Below are positions 1 through 9,689 of a stretch of 35,117 bases of DNA, piece by piece. The stretch covers positions 1 through 35,117 of the forward strand of contig JAUCBJ010005856.1 in the NCBI GenBank assembly GCA_032718475.1. The letters run 5' to 3'. The notes beneath the pieces were generated by a model that saw only the letters and a list, made by a program, of their open reading frames with translations, had not been told where the DNA came from and ran no database searches. The DNA comes from Nemertoderma westbladi (lineage: Eukaryota > Xenacoelomorpha > Nemertodermatida > Nemertodermatidae). The position numbers and the translations under genes were made by a program. Position 1 is the first letter of the stretch. Every line of letters begins with the position of its first letter.

Positions 1-82
1 GGCACTGAATCAACAAGCACATACACATACTGACAGAAGCACTCAATGCTGCAATGTAACAATGCTGCAATGTACAGAAGTA
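1..82. other. Flanking non-coding sequence with a 16-bp duplication
   Basis: No gene is visible. CAATGCTGCAATGTA occurs twice in tandem (about 44-58 and 60-74). The last nine bases (74-82, ACAGAAGTA) match the nine bases after the right end of the neighbouring inverted-repeat element (2357-2365, ACAGATGTA) at eight of nine positions. They are read here as the left target-site duplication of that element. Confidence 0.5.
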
Positions 83-216
83 GGTACGTACTAAAAGGTA
101 GAACGATCTATAACGGGCTATAACGATCTATAACTATCTATAAGGGCAGAACGGGCTATAATTTTCTATAAACAAGCTATAACCACCTATAATGAGCTAT
201 AATATGAAAATTTACA
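83..216 (+). repeat. Left terminal inverted repeat (about 134 bp)
   Basis: The arm consists of variants of CGATCTATAA and CGGGCTATAA followed by GAGCTATAATATGAAAATTT. It pairs with 2231-2356 with small indels. The homology with the internal copy at 1731-1881 continues beyond the arm to about 281. Confidence 0.65.
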
Positions 217-298
217 ATAAAAAAACATATTTTAGCATGGATTTATTTTCCTAGTCAGTAATTTAATTAAGCAATTTGGTTTATTCATTAGTCAGGTA

Positions 299-328
299 CC
301 CCCCCCCCCCCCCCCCCCCCCCACCCCC
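299..328. repeat. Poly-C tract
   Basis: Twenty-four consecutive C (299-322), one A, then five more C. The run directly follows the left repeat block. Homopolymers of this length are prone to slippage and sequencing error, so the exact length is uncertain. Confidence 0.9.
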
Positions 329-427
329 AGTGCTGTAGTACAGGTAATTGAAATAAACACCATTCCTACAATTCTAGTTGTTTTCACTAATTTGAAAAAT
401 ACTTGTTACTTGCACTTTTCATTTTAG

Positions 428-548
428 CACCAAAAATGGTAGATACACGTGTTCAATTGCGGAATGTAAAAAGCCTTCCATTAAACAGTTAAAATCAGCG
501 TACAAGAAAACCTGCCTGAAATCGATATCAATACCTAACTCTAACTAA
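428..548 (+). other. Short cysteine-containing open frame after an acceptor-like site
   Basis: A pyrimidine-rich stretch ending in AG (acceptor-like, 426-427) is followed by an open frame of about 39 codons from 429 to a TAA at 546-548. The peptide contains CSIAEC and a third cysteine (KKTC), with many lysines. This spacing could be a remnant of a zinc-binding domain of the enclosing element, but I do not recognise a family. The ATG at 435 is in another frame. No donor or following exon was identified. It may be chance. Confidence 0.15.
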
Positions 549-711
549 TACATTGATTGAATACTTTGACATATTCTGATATTGATTGATCTAATACTTT
601 GAAATTCAGATTTATGTGAAAATCGATAATGTCACAACCGTTACGAAACTATGTCACGACCGTTACGCTGGCTAATTGATTGCCACATTCTCTACTGCTG
701 TAATACAGTAA

Positions 712-1729
712 TACTACTACTACTATGATCGGCATGCTGCATTGCAACTGCATTTTTAAGAATGCTGTGCCGGCTTGTCGACAAATTGCGCCGCCACAAC
801 TCCCTATCACCCATGACATTTGCTAGATCATCCGCATCTTCAAGGCCAGTGTCCTTTAAGATGCGTCTCAATAAAGTCATGGGCTGTCCACCAGGCTTAT
901 TCACTCCATGAGGCTGCCAAAGTACAAGATTATGCACTGGCAGACTGGCTGGTCCTCACGGCGAAAGCAATGTCCTGCAAAGCGGAGGCGATTTTGTTCT
1001 AGTGTCAAGCTTAGGGGAACCAATGAGACACCTCCAATGTTATATAGTGTCTGGTTGGAGATGTGTGCATTGTACTTGACACAATGAACCCGGCGTAGCA
1101 TTCTTGTGAATGTGCCATCCAGAGATTTGGTGTCCTCAGCAGTTAGAGCCCAGCATGGGCTCCCATAGAGGAGTACTGGCTGACTGGCAGACTGGACTGC
1201 TGCTCTAAATAATCGGACCTTAAGTTTCCGATTAATTCTCGGTGACTTCCAAATCCTAGAAAGCCTATTCAAGGCTGCCCATGCCTTTCCCTTACGTATT
1301 CGAAGGTCCTCACCTGACTTCCGGATCCATGATCCCAGGTAACAGAAGTCGTCCTCATGCTCAAGCATACCATCCTTTGAGCTTATGCTCATCCAGTCAT
1401 CCGATCAGAGACTTGCTAAGGACTTTCAAAGTTAACTGTCTGACTGTCAAAAAAAAGACCAACACTAGAAGCAGCATGTTCTAATGAGCTGAGGAGCCGT
1501 TGGGCTCCCTCTAGTTATTCTGAGAGTACTCCTAAGTTATCAGCAAAGTCTAGATCAGTTAGGTACTTGGCAGGATTTCCTCGACTTTTGGAGCCAGTAG
1601 GTCAGTAGGTGGAGTTATCATCACCCCATCATCATTATGATGATCTAAGGACATGCAGACATGCGTAGAACATAGTCAACCACAATTATGAACAAGAATG
1701 GTGCAAGTGTGTCTCCCTGGAGGATGCCC
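712..1729 (-). pseudogene. LINE copy A: 5'-truncated non-LTR retrotransposon 3' part
   Basis: Read on the minus strand, this starts inside the reverse transcriptase at GILQGDTLAPFLF (about 1729-1690) and passes FADDL, the catalytic YXDD-type box (about 1545). It continues into the conserved C-terminal region: DFCYLGSWI, a segment ending in LLYGSPCWALT, and RRVHCVKYNAHISNQTLYNIGG. It ends with an AT-rich (TAG)n tail after CATGCCGATC. Compared with copy C, an 8-bp insertion near 940 (around CTGCCAGT) shifts the frame. A second small insertion near 1185-1195 contains the same CAGTCTGCCAGT motif. The 5' end breaks directly against CTATAACG-type repeats at 1731. It is non-functional: the endonuclease and most of the polymerase are missing. 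Confidence 0.85.
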
Positions 1730-1730
1730 C

Positions 1731-1881
1731 ATAACGATCTATAACGGGCTATAACTTCCTATAACAAGCTAACCACCTATCTGCCTATAACGAGCTATAA
1801 TAGGAAAATTTACAATAAAAAAACATATTTTAGAATGGATTTATTTTCCTAGTCAGTAATTTAATTACGCAATTTGGTTTT
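1731..1881 (+). repeat. Internal direct copy of the left inverted-repeat block
   Basis: This matches 101-281 in the same orientation: CTATAACG-type subrepeats, then the shared AT-rich stretch ending AATTTGGTTT. It directly abuts the truncated end of LINE copy A. Together the two copies look like a partial duplication, or two nested copies of the same element. The remaining 1882-2230 holds no gene that I can see. Confidence 0.6.
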
Positions 1882-2230
1882 TTAGTCCATAATGCTTTTC
1901 ATCTTTTGTGGTATCACGAAATCAGTCATTACTGCATTAGTCAGCATGCCACTATACTGCATTATCTGACTATCAGACAGTGCAGCAGTGGAGAGGTCTC
2001 CCATCTCCCTGTCTATCCTCCATCCTGCTATCCGCTGTCAGCTTCTGGTCGATATAGAATACAAGAATATAGTGAGCAATAATAAAATAGGCCAATAAAA
2101 AAACTTATCAGTATCAATTAGGCATAGGCAGATAGGCCTACCTTAATTTTTAACCTGCGATATTTTTCAGACCATACCGTCTGACCGTGTTAATCCAAAA
2201 GTTAAACACACCCAAAGGGCGTTTTTCTAA

Positions 2231-2356
2231 TGTAAATTTTCATATTATAGCTCGTTATAGGTGGTTATAGCTTGTTTATAGGAAGTTATAGCCCGTTATA
2301 GATCGATATAGATCGTTATAGCCCGTTATAGATCGTTCTACCTTTTAGTTCGTACC
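2231..2356 (-). repeat. Right terminal inverted repeat (about 126 bp)
   Basis: This is the reverse complement of 83-216. It includes the terminal block complementary to ACTAAAAGGTAGAACGATCT and several CTATAACG-type subrepeats. It is followed at once by the presumed target-site duplicate at 2357-2365. Confidence 0.65.
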
Positions 2357-2681
2357 ACAGATGTAACATACTGACATAGTAGTTTACATTTAAATATTAG
2401 CGGTCTGCCAGCAAGCCGGTGGCTCTATGCCTCTACAGCTCTATGTAAACGTACTGATGTATTCTAACTAACCAACTTAAGTTAACTTAACTGCTGTACC
2501 GGTACTGTACTTAACTTGTACAGTTGTACTTAAGCCAGGCTGGAAAATGTTTGCAAAAATTAAAACGCGTTGTGCGCGGTAAAATAATTTGTGCACGTGC
2601 GCGGAAAAGGCCAAAAACGTGCGCCGTGCATCCACAAAGCAGGCCACTTGTGCGCGCTTGCGCGTTCTTGCGCACCAAAAA

Positions 2682-2964
2682 TTACCTGTTTTTTAAACAT
2701 ATGTAAGTACGGAAATTTTAATTGACCATTTAATATAAAACAATAAAATTTAAAGTCATTAAATCTGTAAATTGCAAATCTAGAGTACGGGAGTACGCAT
2801 ATTGAAAGTACCCAACCCCCTTAACTGCTTAATGAGGCGGGTCTTTACAGTTTGTCGTCGTATGCATTCGTGGCTGGTTAATTCAACTATTTCGTTTTAA
2901 CTACTCGGTTTCCGTACTTACATATGTTTCAGTGTTTCAAGCATATGTTTAGAAAAACAGGTAA
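2682..2964. repeat. Imperfect inverted repeat, possible small hairpin element
   Basis: TTACCTGTTTTTTAAACATA and the following TGTAAGTACGGAAA (2682-2715) recur as their complement at 2909-2964. In the right arm about 17 bases containing a second CATATGTTT are inserted. About 190 bp separate the arms. The structure resembles a decayed MITE, but no target duplication was identified. Confidence 0.45.
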
Positions 2965-3059
2965 TGTTTTAGTTCAAAATTTATTAGTTTTTTTTATCAT
3001 AAAACTATTACTTGGCGATGTAAAACATAATACATGTACATGTAGTCCTGTCCTACTGT

Positions 3060-3560
3060 AAGTAATTTAACACAACTTTTGATGAACAACAAAAGTATTT
3101 ATTTGTTGAATGGCAATAAAAACGGCAATAGTAGCGTATATACTGTGGAGTGAGCAATGAATAAAACCAACATAAATACAAATAAAAAAATAATAAAAAT
3201 TAAAATAATATATTCTAAACATATTGCGTCAGTAGTACAGTACAGCAGTAGGCCTACTGTATATTAATTTTGAAGCAAATTTTGATATTATTTTTTGTGT
3301 AAAATAGATTAAAACGTCAATACTACATGAGTACATGTAGAGTAAGCAAGTAATAAACCCAACATCATACTGGATATTTACAATATAATAAGATTACAAA
3401 TTAAAAAAGAAATTTAAAAATTAACAAGTTTATTGCGATAGTATAAAATAGGCTAAAAATTATATGAACGTAATTGTTACAGTAGATTAAAACATCATTA
3501 CATTCGATAATAGTAAGAGATATATAGTGGAAGCAATAAAAACCAACATACAGTATAATA
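3060..3560 (+). repeat. Diverged tandem repeats of about 190 bp
   Basis: A motif of the form AGTGAGCAATGAATAAAACC ending in CCAACAT recurs with its preceding AGATTAAAACGTCAAT-type block. The copies end near 3173, 3365 and 3549, so the spacing is 184-192 bp. A weaker fourth trace lies near 3730-3760. The copies are AT-rich and strongly diverged, which suggests an old tandem array. Confidence 0.4.
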
Positions 3561-4444
3561 TTTACTAATTCACGAAACTTAATTACACTAGTATAAAATA
3601 ATGCAAAGTAATTCTAAAAAGGTTGAGACAATTAATATAGAAAATAAAATATTAAATAACATTAAACAATTATTATCATTAACAAAACATTAAATAAACT
3701 ATCTGCTATGAAACATTCAAATATTGATGTGTGGAGAGAGAGTTGGTGAAATAAAATATGGCATTGATTAAATAAAATATAATACAGTAAATTTAAGGGC
3801 CATGTCTATGAATATGAAACAATAAATAAATAGTGATGTATGATATCTATAGTGTTACATCTGCATCACGATCTACCTACCCGCGGCGCCGCGGCCACAC
3901 ATTTATGTAATCGTGTTGTGAAAGCATGGAATTATATTCCATTAGATATAATAACAATTTATCGTTTTAATAGATATCTTAGATTTGGTGGTTTTCCGTA
4001 ACTACAGACTAGACTACATTTCAGCATGTAAAGTATTTTATTTTTTTTATTTATGTAACGGTACTTATTACTGATCATACGCACAGGGCACAGACCTACT
4101 TACTTACCTTGATCCATAGTATAAGTCGCCCGCACAGCCTATCGCTTACTCCTGTGATGTTTCCAGACTCCTAATCAGCTAATAATATATATATATATAT
4201 CCCTGGGGCCGGGGTATACCATGTATACAGATATAATTATGTAAATTAAATGAATTACCGTTGGCTTTAGGCCCTGCTGCACTACTAGTTATTATTTTTA
4301 CTGTTTTTTTCACCATTAATTACAGAATTGTGGAGGGTTTGTTTGTATAGTAGTAAATAATCGACCATTTAATTACATAATATCAAATTAAATATATCAT
4401 TTATGACATTTAACTGATTAATAACTCAACGAAAATATATCGCA

Positions 4445-7400
4445 ATGTATGAACAGATATTGGCAGCTCTTCAGGCTACGTTAGACCCACAGCAAAGGGA
4501 GCAAGGGGAGGCGCTGCTGGACCAAATGCATAAAATCTCCCAGTTCGCGCCGCTGTTACTACAAATAGTAAGCAACGACACTGTCGAAGGCCCAATACGA
4601 CAAGCCGGGGTCATTTTCCTCAAGAACTTAGTTTTGGGAAGTTGGGTAGCGAAAGAAGTAAAACCCGGGGAGCCATTGGGGTTTAATATACATGAAGATG
4701 ACCGCGTCGTTATTAGGAATAATATAGTCGACGCGATTATTAATGTATCCGAGTTGCTCCGCTGTCAGCTCTGCGTCTGCGTGCAAACCATTATCAAACA
4801 CGACTTCCCCGAGCGGTGGCCTTCGTTGCCTGATAAATTACTCACATATTTACAGAACGAGGACCCAAATCAAGTCGTCGGCGCCTCCTTGGTCCTCTAC
4901 CAGATGGTTAAAACATACGAGTACAAGAAATCCGAAGAATGCAAACCGCGAGATGAAGTTGTAGGGAAGTTGATGCCACTCCTGTTGCAGCGGAGTCGAC
5001 ATCTATTGGATGACCCGTCCGAAATCGCCGCTCACATACAGAAAATCACGTTTAAAATACTTTACGCGTTCGTCCAGTACAACCTGCCGAAGGCTGTGAT
5101 GACCCACGAGGTGTTGAGTCAGTGGTTCGTCGTGTTCCAGGGCGTTCTAGAACAGCCGGTGCCGGAGGCCGGCTACACCAAGGTGGAGGAGGATGAGAGG
5201 CCCGAGCTGATCTGGTGGAAGGCCAAGAAGTGGGTGTTGCACATACTGGTGAGGGTGTTCGAGCGATACGGTAGTCCTGGGAACGTGGCCAAAGAGTACG
5301 AACCCTTCGCTAAGGAGTACATTAAACGCTACGCCGCGGGGGTCGTCTGTCTCATGCTCAAAGTTTTTGAGCGTAAGCGCAACGGCGAGTATATATCGCC
5401 GCGTGTGCTGCAACAGACTCTCAACTACCTCAACAACAGCGTCAACTACTCACAGTGCTGGAAGATACTAAAGTTTCAGTTCCAGGGTCTCATCGAGTCC
5501 GTGGTCTTCCCGATGCTGTGCCATTCGGACGAGGACGACGAGGTCTGGGCCAACGATCCTCACGAGTACATCCGCAGCAAGTACGACATCTTCGAGGAGT
5601 TTGTCTCCCACGTGTCCGCGGCCCAGATGTTCATCCACTCGGCCGTCAGTAAGCGTCGCAACGTGCTGCAGCCGCTGCTCGACATGTGCGTCGGACACCT
5701 CATGGCGGCGTCCCCGGACCCCAGACAGGTCGACGGCGCCCTCCATCTGGTCGGCGCGGTATCCGAGGTCCTAATGAAACGGAAACTCTACAAGGCGCAA
5801 CTCGAGGAGATGCTCGTCAAGCTCGTCTACCCCCGGTTCAAATCGCCGCACCCGTATCTGCGATCGCGCGCCTGTTGGGTCTTACAGAACTTCTCGGAGT
5901 TGAAGTTCGACTCGGTAGAGAACCTGGCGTTCGGTCTTCAGAGCATATGCGAGCTTCTTGTCAATAAGGAGGAGGACCTCCCGGTGCGAGTGGGCGCCGG
6001 GATCGCGTTGCAGTCGCTCATCGCCCATCAGGATCACGTGCAACGCCTCATCGGGGAGCAGAGCGCGGCGATCCCGGAGATAATGAACGCGTTGCTGGAC
6101 CTGATCCGGGACACGGAGAACGACGATCTCAACTCCGTCGTACAGAAACTCATCTGTGAGTACGGCGACCAAGTGGCCGAGCACGCGGACGATATCACCA
6201 AACACCTCGTCGAGACCTTCATCAAGGTCATAGAAGGCAACGAGTTGGGCGGCGACGACGTTGATGACAAGGCGATGACCGCCGCCGGGATATTAACCAC
6301 CATAGAAACTCTGTTGGACGTTCTGGAAGACAACGAGGAGATCATGGAGCGCTTAGAACCTTCAGTTCTCGTTATTATCAATCACGTGTTCCTTAATTCT
6401 GTTGTCGACTTCTACGAGGAGGTCCTCTCGTTGGTCTACAGTTTGACTACGACTCGGGTCTCCTCCCACTTGTGGTCTCTCTTCCTTCCCATCTGCAATC
6501 TCTTCGACTCCGACACCGATTACTTCCTCGATATAATGCCGGTGATGCACAACTACATCTCGGTGGGTCCGGAGGCCTTCCTGGCCGAGCCCGACAGACT
6601 CGAGCGAGTCATCTCGATCTGCCAACGCGTGATGGCCGAGGAAACCTCCGGGGATGACTTCCAATGCCACGCCGGTAAACTCCTCGAGGTTCTCGTCCTC
6701 CAGTTCGCCAACGCCATCAACAACGTCCTCCCGCGGCTCCTCGAGATCCCCGTGCGGAAGTTGATGACCAACGTGGACGTCAGCGAACTGCGGCAGATCT
6801 GTCTGCAGGTCGTCATTGCGGCTTTCTTCAACAACCCGCAGTTCGTTATCGGGTTGCTCGACACTATCACTCTCCCCTCCGGCAGCTCCTTCACGGAGTG
6901 TTTCATCGGACTCTGGATCGCGGACACCGACGTCTTCCTCGGGGTCCACGACAGGAAGGTGTGCATCCTCGGCCTCTGTACCCTCCTGCAGTCTGTCGTC
7001 AACGGTCTCAGTGTCAACAACGCGTTGGTCGCCAGGATCATCCCCTCCATCATCCTCCTCCTCAACGGGATCCGCGCGGCCTACGCAAAGAAAGCTGAGA
7101 ACGAGAAGGAGGAAGAGGAGGAGGTTGATGAAGAGGAGGCGGAGGAAGACACCGGCGATGATGAAGTCGCATCGGATGAGGAAGTCGTCGACGCCGATGT
7201 GCAGGAGATCGTGAACGGCGATACGAAACCGATCATCGATCTGGTTAACGGCTTATCTGATACCGAAAGCGACGACGACGACGACGATAGTTTCGACGAA
7301 ACCCAACTGGAGTCCTACACAACGCCGCTCGACAGCGAAACCTCTGCTGTAGACGAGTTTGTAACTTTTAAGGATTTATTGGAGTCGTTAAACTCATCCA

Positions 7401-7633
7401 ATCCCGACGTCTACAAACAACTGACCGGCTCACTTAATGCCGATCAACTCAAAGACATTCGCGAGTTGTTTACTCTCGCTGATCAACGTAAAGCCGCCGC
7501 GGATTCTCGCCGTATCGAGGCCGAGGGCGGCTACCAGTTCGTACAAACCGCGGTCCCCGGCCAGTTTAATTTCGTCGGTCCGATACCGAATAACTTTGAG
7601 TTCGGCAATCCTCCCACTAATAATGGTCATTAA
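4445..7633 (+). CDS. IPO7: Importin-7/8 type nuclear import receptor, intronless
   Basis: This is an intact 1,062-residue member of the importin-beta superfamily. The family carries cargo such as ribosomal proteins, histones and signalling proteins through the nuclear pore and releases it on RanGTP binding. It aligns end to end with vertebrate importin-7 (about 1,038 aa). Shared features are the N-terminal importin domain (about residues 20-100, with RQAGVIFLKN at 52-61), HDFPERW near 119-125, WWKAKKW and FERYGSPGN near 257-280, PRVLQQTLNY, then further HEAT repeats. The acidic loop (about 886-950, runs of E and D) and the C-terminal GGYQF...FNF tail are also shared. The start is supported because the first residues align with the family start and an in-frame TGA lies at 4415-4417. 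Vertebrate IPO7 has many introns, whereas this copy has none in its coding region. It could therefore be an expressed retrocopy or a lineage-specific intron loss. It cannot be separated firmly from IPO8. The GC-rich coding region contrasts with AT-rich flanks. Confidence 0.93.
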   Translation: MYEQILAALQATLDPQQREQGEALLDQMHKISQFAPLLLQIVSNDTVEGPIRQAGVIFLKNLVLGSWVAKEVKPGEPLGFNIHEDDRVVIRNNIVDAIINVSELLRCQLCVCVQTIIKHDFPERWPSLPDKLLTYLQNEDPNQVVGASLVLYQMVKTYEYKKSEECKPRDEVVGKLMPLLLQRSRHLLDDPSEIAAHIQKITFKILYAFVQYNLPKAVMTHEVLSQWFVVFQGVLEQPVPEAGYTKVEEDERPELIWWKAKKWVLHILVRVFERYGSPGNVAKEYEPFAKEYIKRYAAGVVCLMLKVFERKRNGEYISPRVLQQTLNYLNNSVNYSQCWKILKFQFQGLIESVVFPMLCHSDEDDEVWANDPHEYIRSKYDIFEEFVSHVSAAQMFIHSAVSKRRNVLQPLLDMCVGHLMAASPDPRQVDGALHLVGAVSEVLMKRKLYKAQLEEMLVKLVYPRFKSPHPYLRSRACWVLQNFSELKFDSVENLAFGLQSICELLVNKEEDLPVRVGAGIALQSLIAHQDHVQRLIGEQSAAIPEIMNALLDLIRDTENDDLNSVVQKLICEYGDQVAEHADDITKHLVETFIKVIEGNELGGDDVDDKAMTAAGILTTIETLLDVLEDNEEIMERLEPSVLVIINHVFLNSVVDFYEEVLSLVYSLTTTRVSSHLWSLFLPICNLFDSDTDYFLDIMPVMHNYISVGPEAFLAEPDRLERVISICQRVMAEETSGDDFQCHAGKLLEVLVLQFANAINNVLPRLLEIPVRKLMTNVDVSELRQICLQVVIAAFFNNPQFVIGLLDTITLPSGSSFTECFIGLWIADTDVFLGVHDRKVCILGLCTLLQSVVNGLSVNNALVARIIPSIILLLNGIRAAYAKKAENEKEEEEEVDEEEAEEDTGDDEVASDEEVVDADVQEIVNGDTKPIIDLVNGLSDTESDDDDDDSFDETQLESYTTPLDSETSAVDEFVTFKDLLESLNSSNPDVYKQLTGSLNADQLKDIRELFTLADQRKAAADSRRIEAEGGYQFVQTAVPGQFNFVGPIPNNFEFGNPPTNNGH

Positions 7634-8232
7634 GATTTATAATCAGGTGTTTTTCTCTATTTACATACTTCTGAGTTACTTTACCGTGTGCTGATCCGAG
7701 TTATTTGTTACACGAACGAGCGTAGTGAGTTCGTTAAATTAAAAATACGAGGATCTAAATACTGTAAGTATTTTATAACGATGAAGCATGTAGCTTTAAT
7801 CCAAGATTGTAACATAACTAAACGGGTGTCCTTTAATAACGCTTATGATACTCTCGTTGTTGAAATAATTATAAAGTTTTCAATTAAGTTTTTCTAGTTT
7901 TTTAATGTCACTAAATACTAAATAGACTATCAAATACGAAGTTTTGACATAATATCAAAAGATTCTTTCCATCCAATATAGTTATAGTCGTTTACCCGTT
8001 GAGTTGTGAAGTCTACATACCATATGTTCTCAACTAAACTGTTAATAGTAGTACTAATGAATGGCGTTTAATTATGTTTAAATTTTGGATTAAAGTATAT
8101 TATAAGTTAATTGACGGTTTACCGAGATTATTAGTGCTAATGAAGGTTTAGGTGAATGTGAACTACCGACACAAGCAATTCACATTATATTATATCAATT
8201 ACTTACCATAATATTTAATTTGTTTTTATGTG
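7634..8232 (+). other. 3' flank of the importin gene, probable 3' UTR and spacer
   Basis: AT-rich, without a recognisable gene. The variant polyadenylation signal ATTAAA occurs at 7738-7743 and 8089-8094; there is no clear AATAAA. A short hairpin ACGAAC/GTTCGT spans 7712-7734. No poly-A tract follows the stop, so a recent retrocopy is not supported by a tail. The interval ends at the (CTA)n tail of LINE copy B. Confidence 0.4.
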
Positions 8233-9513
8233 TACTACTACTACTACTAGGATCGGCATGCTGCATTGCAGCTGCATTTTAAGAATGCTGTGCCGGCTTG
8301 TCGACAAAATTGCGCCGCCACAACTCCCTATCACCCATGACATTTGCTAGATCATCCGTATCTTCAAGGCCAGTGTCCTTTAAGATGCATCTCAAGAAAG
8401 TCATGGGCTGTCCACCAATGAGATACCTCCAATGTTATATAGTGTCTGGTTGGAGATGTGTGCATTGTACTTGACACAATGAACCCGGCGTAGCATTCTT
8501 GTGAATGAGTAACAGAAGTCGTCGACATGCTTAATCACGCATACCATCCTTTGAGCTTATGCTCATCCGATCAGAGACTTGCTGAGGACTTTCAAAGTTA
8601 ACTGTCAAAATTTTGTTCTTTTTGGAGTTAATAAAAAGACCAACACTAGAAGCAGCATGTTCTAATGAGCTGAGGAGCCGTTGGGCTCCCTCTAGTGATT
8701 CTGAGAGTACTCCTAAGTCATCAGCAAAGTCTAGATCAGTTAGGTACTTGGAATAAGTCAACAAAGATAACATCCAGATGCCTGGCTATCTCTTTTGATA
8801 ACTCTTCAATTATCCTTCTAAGTGCCAAAACGGGCTCCATGGTCCCACGACCTTTACGGAACCCATTCTGATTTCCACGGAGCAGTCTCTCAATGGGATC
8901 CCTGATGCGATTTAATAGAATCCTATTGTATAGTTTTGCAGCAATCGAGATCAATGAGATTCCCCGAAAAGAACCATAGAGTGTTAGGTTGCCCTTCTTG
9001 GGAACTGGCACCAACTTATTTGTTTTCATTTCTTGTGGGACTCTTGTTGTTCGGTACATGTCTACTATGATGGGATAGATGAGCTTTAAACACTCAGGTA
9101 TTTTAAAGACCTCAGGGGGAACACCATCTACTCCACTGGCACGATTGGTCTTATTGCTCTTTGCAGCAGCCTTCACTTCTGCAAAGGGGATATCGCCAAT
9201 GGGAATATCTGGGAGTACAGACTCAGACACTTTTACTTCTATAAAGTTATCAGGCAATACCCTGTCATTATTGAGGAGCTTTTCAAAGTGGGCGGCCTTC
9301 CAACCATTGAGGCGATCGGCTGGTTATTCAGCCCTAACCTTGGTGGTTGGTTGGCTTTTCAGCCCAGTAGGCAAGTTGATCGATTTCCATGCCTGGGATG
9401 ATTGCCTGCTTTCGTCAGCATCATTGATGGCATCAACCTGTTGGTTTATTAGCTCCTGTAGATTAGTAGTAGAGTCATGGCCGGCTCGGCGACAGATGTT
9501 AGACCACACTGAC
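8233..9513 (-). pseudogene. LINE copy B: reverse transcriptase fragment with internal deletions
   Basis: The minus strand encodes blocks of a non-LTR reverse transcriptase. From the upstream side these are a linker with RLNGWKAAHFEKLL (about 9320), ASGVDGVPPEVFK (about 9135-9100), a fingers segment with FRGISLISIAAKLYNRILLN and NQNGFRKGRG, and then the start of catalytic box A (VIFVDL, about 8775). The sequence then jumps to KYLTDLDFADDLG (box C), so box B and the rest of box A are missing. Compared with copy A, two further pieces are gone: about 127 bp near 8415 and about 226 bp near 8508. It ends with five CTA units next to GATCGGCATG, the same 3' end as copies A and C. The exact 5' end (about 9500-9513) is uncertain. 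Confidence 0.82.
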
Positions 9514-9689
9514 TGGCGCCAGACTGTCTGTGTGACACCCAATGACACCTATGGGTGTCATTGGCGCCAGACTGTCTGGGTGACACCTCCTAATTAGGCT
9601 AATTAGACCCTAATTGACAGGTGTCATCAATTAATTAGTACAATTAAACCCTAATAGGTTTCTTACGACTCCTAATTAGGGTTTAATTG
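9514..9689. repeat. Self-complementary region with GTGACACC motifs
   Basis: TGGCGCCAGACTGTCTG occurs twice 48 bp apart (9514-9530, 9562-9578). Between the copies CCAATGACACC pairs with GGTGTCATTGG around a tiny loop. Further on, CAATTAAACCCTAAT (9641-9655) is perfectly complementary to ATTAGGGTTTAATTG (9675-9689). GTGTCA/TGACAC motifs continue to about 9765. The interval may be the end of a small DNA transposon or a decayed satellite; it is not coding. Confidence 0.55.

Larger units (their letters stand above)
83..2356. mobile_element. Foldback/MULE-like element with composite terminal inverted repeats
   Basis: The two ends are inverted copies of each other. The left end begins GGTACGTACTAAAAGGTAG at 83 and the right end finishes with its complement at 2356. 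Both arms are built from short subrepeats around CTATAACG. Directly outside lie ACAGAAGTA and ACAGATGTA, a 9-bp direct repeat with one mismatch. Long, internally repetitive inverted termini with 9-bp target duplications are known for foldback and Mutator-like elements; assignment to that group is inference. No transposase is recognisable inside. The interior holds an internal direct copy of the left arm, a poly-C run and a truncated LINE copy. It is probably non-autonomous and degenerate. Confidence 0.55.
2366..4444. other. AT-rich non-coding interval upstream of the importin gene
   Basis: No conserved coding sequence is visible. A CpG-rich island-like patch at about 2560-2675 (repeated GCGCG and TGCGC) stands out from AT-rich surroundings. 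CCGCGGCGCCGCGG at 3881-3894 is a perfect 14-bp palindrome. (AT)8 lies at 4185-4200. A pyrimidine-rich stretch ending in TACAG at 4321-4325 could be the acceptor of a 5'-UTR intron of the downstream gene; this is not proven. No promoter can be assigned with confidence. Confidence 0.4.

Noticed and set aside
2524-2706. 60-codon Arg/Lys/Cys-rich open frame
   Set aside because: It covers a CpG-rich patch with no family similarity and overlaps the inverted repeat arm.
5147-7065. Minus-strand and shifted open frames within the importin gene
   Set aside because: They are shadows of the conserved plus-strand frame, caused by GC-rich third positions.
8415-8773. Spliced-out introns as the cause of the LINE B gaps
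   Set aside because: The gap ends do not show GT-AG on the minus strand, and the first joint has short shared bases, as expected for deletions.
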